This document shows positions 60,043 through 64,000 of a stretch of DNA of 64,000 bases, piece after piece. The stretch spans positions 1-64,000 of the forward strand of contig NZ_SCMX01000003.1 in assembly GCF_005503625.1 (NCBI RefSeq), in the 5' to 3' direction. The position numbers were made by a program, and so were the translations under genes. How positions within the stretch are numbered: the stretch's first letter is position 1; each line of letters starts with the position of its first letter. The notes beneath the pieces were generated by a model. The model worked only from the letters and a program-made list of their open reading frames with translations, was not told where the DNA came from and made no database searches. The DNA comes from Cupriavidus sp. 2SB. GTDB taxonomy: Bacteria; Pseudomonadota; Gammaproteobacteria; Burkholderiales; Burkholderiaceae.

Positions 60043-61113
60043 TCAGGCTGGCCGGGCGATCAGCAACGCCAGTTGCAGCAGCCCATCCCAAGGCTCGGCG
60101 GGCAGCCCCCCTGCCGTGCCCCCTGCACCCGGTAGGTCTCCCAGTCCCTTGACCTGTCGGTCCAACCGGGCAGCCATGGCCAGCGCCGCTTCCAACTGCG
60201 GCATCGACAGCCGCTGGGCCGCCTGCGGCACGAGCCGCTCGCGCGGCCCCCAGACGCGCAGTTCGCGCATCAGCACACCGGCCGGCTTACCGCCCGCCAG
60301 CCCTTGCCGGACCTTGGATAATACGCGAATTTCCTCGGTCAGCGCCCACAGCACCAGCACCGTGGCCTCGCCCTCGCCCCGCAGCCCTTCGAGCATGCGT
60401 GTCAGGCGCGGCACATCGCCGCCAAGCATGGCTTCGGACAGCTTGAAAACATCGAAACGCGCCACGTTGAGCACGGCATCATGTACCTGATCGAACGTCA
60501 GCACACCGGGCGGATACAGCAGTCCGAGCTTCTGGATTTCCTGATGCGCGGCCAACAGGTTGCCTTCCACCTTGTCCGCGATGAACTGCAACGCGCGCCG
60601 GCCCGCTTCGCCGGGCTCCACGCGCTGCTGCTGCAGGCCAAGCCGCTCGCCCACCCAGGCGGGCAGCCGGGTGCGATCCACGGCATCCACCTTGATCGAG
60701 ACGCCTGCAGATTCCAGCGCCTGGAACCACGCCGACTTCGCCGTGGCAAAGTCCAGCCGGGGCAGCGTCACCAACATCACCACATCCTGCGACGGCTGCG
60801 CCGCGACAGCGCGCAGCGCTTCTCCACCATCCTTGCCGGGCTTGCCCGTCGGAATGCGCAGTTCCACGATCTTGCGGTCGCCGAACAACGACATCGACTG
60901 CTGGGCCTCGACGAGCTGGCTCCAATGGAACCCGCGCTCCGCCACCAGCACCTCGCGCTCCGTAAAGCCGGCATCACGCGCCGCACGCCGCAGCCGATCG
61001 GCCGCTTCCAGCACGAGCAGGTGTTCGTCGCCATGCACCACGTAAAGCGGCGCCAGGCCCTTGGCCTGGGCCTGCTTCAGATGTCCGTCGAGTGCGTCGA
61101 GCTTGAGTTGCAT
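60043..61113 (-). CDS. holA: DNA polymerase III subunit delta
   Basis: HolA is the clamp-loader subunit that opens the beta clamp. The 356-residue product has the N-terminal AAA-like domain with [20 protein letters not shown] (conserved GDE) and the [20 protein letters not shown] stretch. The C-terminal collar domain is less conserved. It starts 25 bases after lptE on the same strand; leuS-lptE-holA is a conserved order in proteobacteria. Confidence 0.95.
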   Translation of the reverse strand: MQLKLDALDGHLKQAQAKGLAPLYVVHGDEHLLVLEAADRLRRAARDAGFTEREVLVAERGFHWSQLVEAQQSMSLFGDRKIVELRIPTGKPGKDGGEALRAVAAQPSQDVVMLVTLPRLDFATAKSAWFQALESAGVSIKVDAVDRTRLPAWVGERLGLQQQRVEPGEAGRRALQFIADKVEGNLLAAHQEIQKLGLLYPPGVLTFDQVHDAVLNVARFDVFKLSEAMLGGDVPRLTRMLEGLRGEGEATVLVLWALTEEIRVLSKVRQGLAGGKPAGVLMRELRVWGPRERLVPQAAQRLSMPQLEAALAMAARLDRQVKGLGDLPGAGGTAGGLPAEPWDGLLQLALLIARPA

Positions 61114-61137
61114 CGCCAATGCGTGGCCAGAAGGGGG

Positions 61138-61653
61138 TCAGATCGTCTTGACGGCCGCCAGACGGCGCATCAACTGCTGCACCACATCCTTCTGCATGTC
61201 GCGATAAAGCTGCTCTTCCTCGTACGCCTTGGCTAGCGTACTGGCTTCGTTGTACGTCAGGTCCCGCGTCAGCAGCAGCGTCGACGGCGGAATCAGTTCC
61301 TTGCCCGCGGCGTCGCGCAGTTGGAACACGAACCGCTGGCTCAACCGGAACTCGCGCACCACGCCCTGGGCCGTGATCGAGAGGATCGACTTGCCCCGCG
61401 TATCGGCCAGCACGTCGAGGAAGGCATCGGCATCCGCCTTGTCCTCGACGACCTTGGTGTCCGACCCGTTGCGGATGTTGCGGCGCAGGTCGGCGCCCAT
61501 GAGCGAACCGGCCGGCAGACCGATATAGAGCCGCTTGAATGCGAAGTCGGCATTGCCACGCATGTGGAAGCCGCAGCCAGCCAGCAGGCCGGCCGCTGCC
61601 ATTGCAGCACCGATGGCGAGAAATCCGCGGCGTCCCATGTCCGGTCGATCCAT
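61138..61653 (-). CDS. lptE: LPS-assembly lipoprotein LptE
   Basis: LptE plugs the LptD barrel and helps place LPS in the outer membrane. The 171-residue protein has a lipoprotein signal with an Arg-rich start (RRGFLAIG) and lipobox LLAGC at about 23-27, then the GFHMRG motif. Its body has the typical short alpha/beta fold with NEASTLAKAYEEEQLYRDM near the end. It lies between leuS and holA. Confidence 0.94.
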   Translation of the reverse strand: MDRPDMGRRGFLAIGAAMAAAGLLAGCGFHMRGNADFAFKRLYIGLPAGSLMGADLRRNIRNGSDTKVVEDKADADAFLDVLADTRGKSILSITAQGVVREFRLSQRFVFQLRDAAGKELIPPSTLLLTRDLTYNEASTLAKAYEEEQLYRDMQKDVVQQLMRRLAAVKTI

Positions 61654-61694
61654 TCTGTTTCCTGGCTGTTGCTGGCGATATCTGGCGACTTGCG

Positions 61695-64000
<2,306 letters not shown>

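Overview
This is a GC-rich bacterial chromosome segment that looks like Burkholderiaceae, most likely Cupriavidus or a close relative of Ralstonia. The main reasons are gene content and order (hda-HAD-pcnB-folK-deoxynucleoside kinase-panB, recG-oxyR, pilT/pilU beside yggS-proC, queA-tgt-yajC-secDF) and a complete phc-type quorum-sensing gene set. The genus is inferred from recalled synteny; no search was run. The window is core-like: I see no insertion sequence, integrase, prophage, CRISPR array, rRNA or tRNA gene. It opens just past the 3' end of purM and closes inside leuS.

Layout. 0-8.4 kb: purM (minus), then a plus-strand run of hda, a HAD phosphatase, pcnB, folK, a deoxynucleoside kinase and panB, then a pabB-pabC fusion (minus). 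8.6-12.7 kb: dnaJ, dnaK behind a sigma-32-like promoter, and a cobalamin adenosyltransferase. 12.8-21.6 kb: an FAD-linked D-lactate dehydrogenase-type enzyme, a GcvA-like LysR regulator, glcD, an ion channel with a C-terminal zinc ribbon, glcE, glcF and an LrgA/LrgB pair. 21.6-29.3 kb: glutathione peroxidase, pilU, pilT, yggS, proC, ubiA, dps, a small membrane protein and oxyR. 29.4-37.7 kb: recG, queA, tgt, yajC, secD, secF. 37.7-42.7 kb: phcB, phcS, phcR and phcQ on the minus strand. 43.0-51.6 kb: two YceI proteins with a cytochrome b561, purB, a glutathione S-transferase, mnmA, a Nudix hydrolase, a dapA-like aldolase with a small overlapping partner, and a TorF-type porin. 51.8-64 kb: the three-gene pnt transhydrogenase, an orphan response regulator with an interrupted receiver domain, an RlmL-like methyltransferase, an HCCA isomerase-like protein, hemJ, proA, holA, lptE and leuS.

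The most interesting system is the phc locus. By homology with Ralstonia solanacearum, PhcB makes a 3-hydroxy fatty-acid methyl ester signal, the membrane kinase PhcS senses it, and PhcR (receiver plus histidine-kinase output) and PhcQ (receiver plus an unassigned domain) relay it, in R. solanacearum towards the LysR regulator PhcA. phcA is not in the window. The four genes are tightly packed or overlapping and converge on secDF at a shared bidirectional terminator.

A second theme is a family of GC-rich palindromes (core cccctctcccgc...gcgggagagggg). At least eight copies lie only in gaps at the 3' ends of genes, often between convergent genes; one is a perfect 44-bp palindrome after glcF. 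Other points of interest are a 15-bp perfect inverted repeat in the leader of the glutathione S-transferase gene, an 11-nt tandem repeat after secF, and operator-like AT-rich palindromes upstream of the dps and cytochrome b561 regions. Most long antisense reading frames are GC-rich shadows and are omitted.
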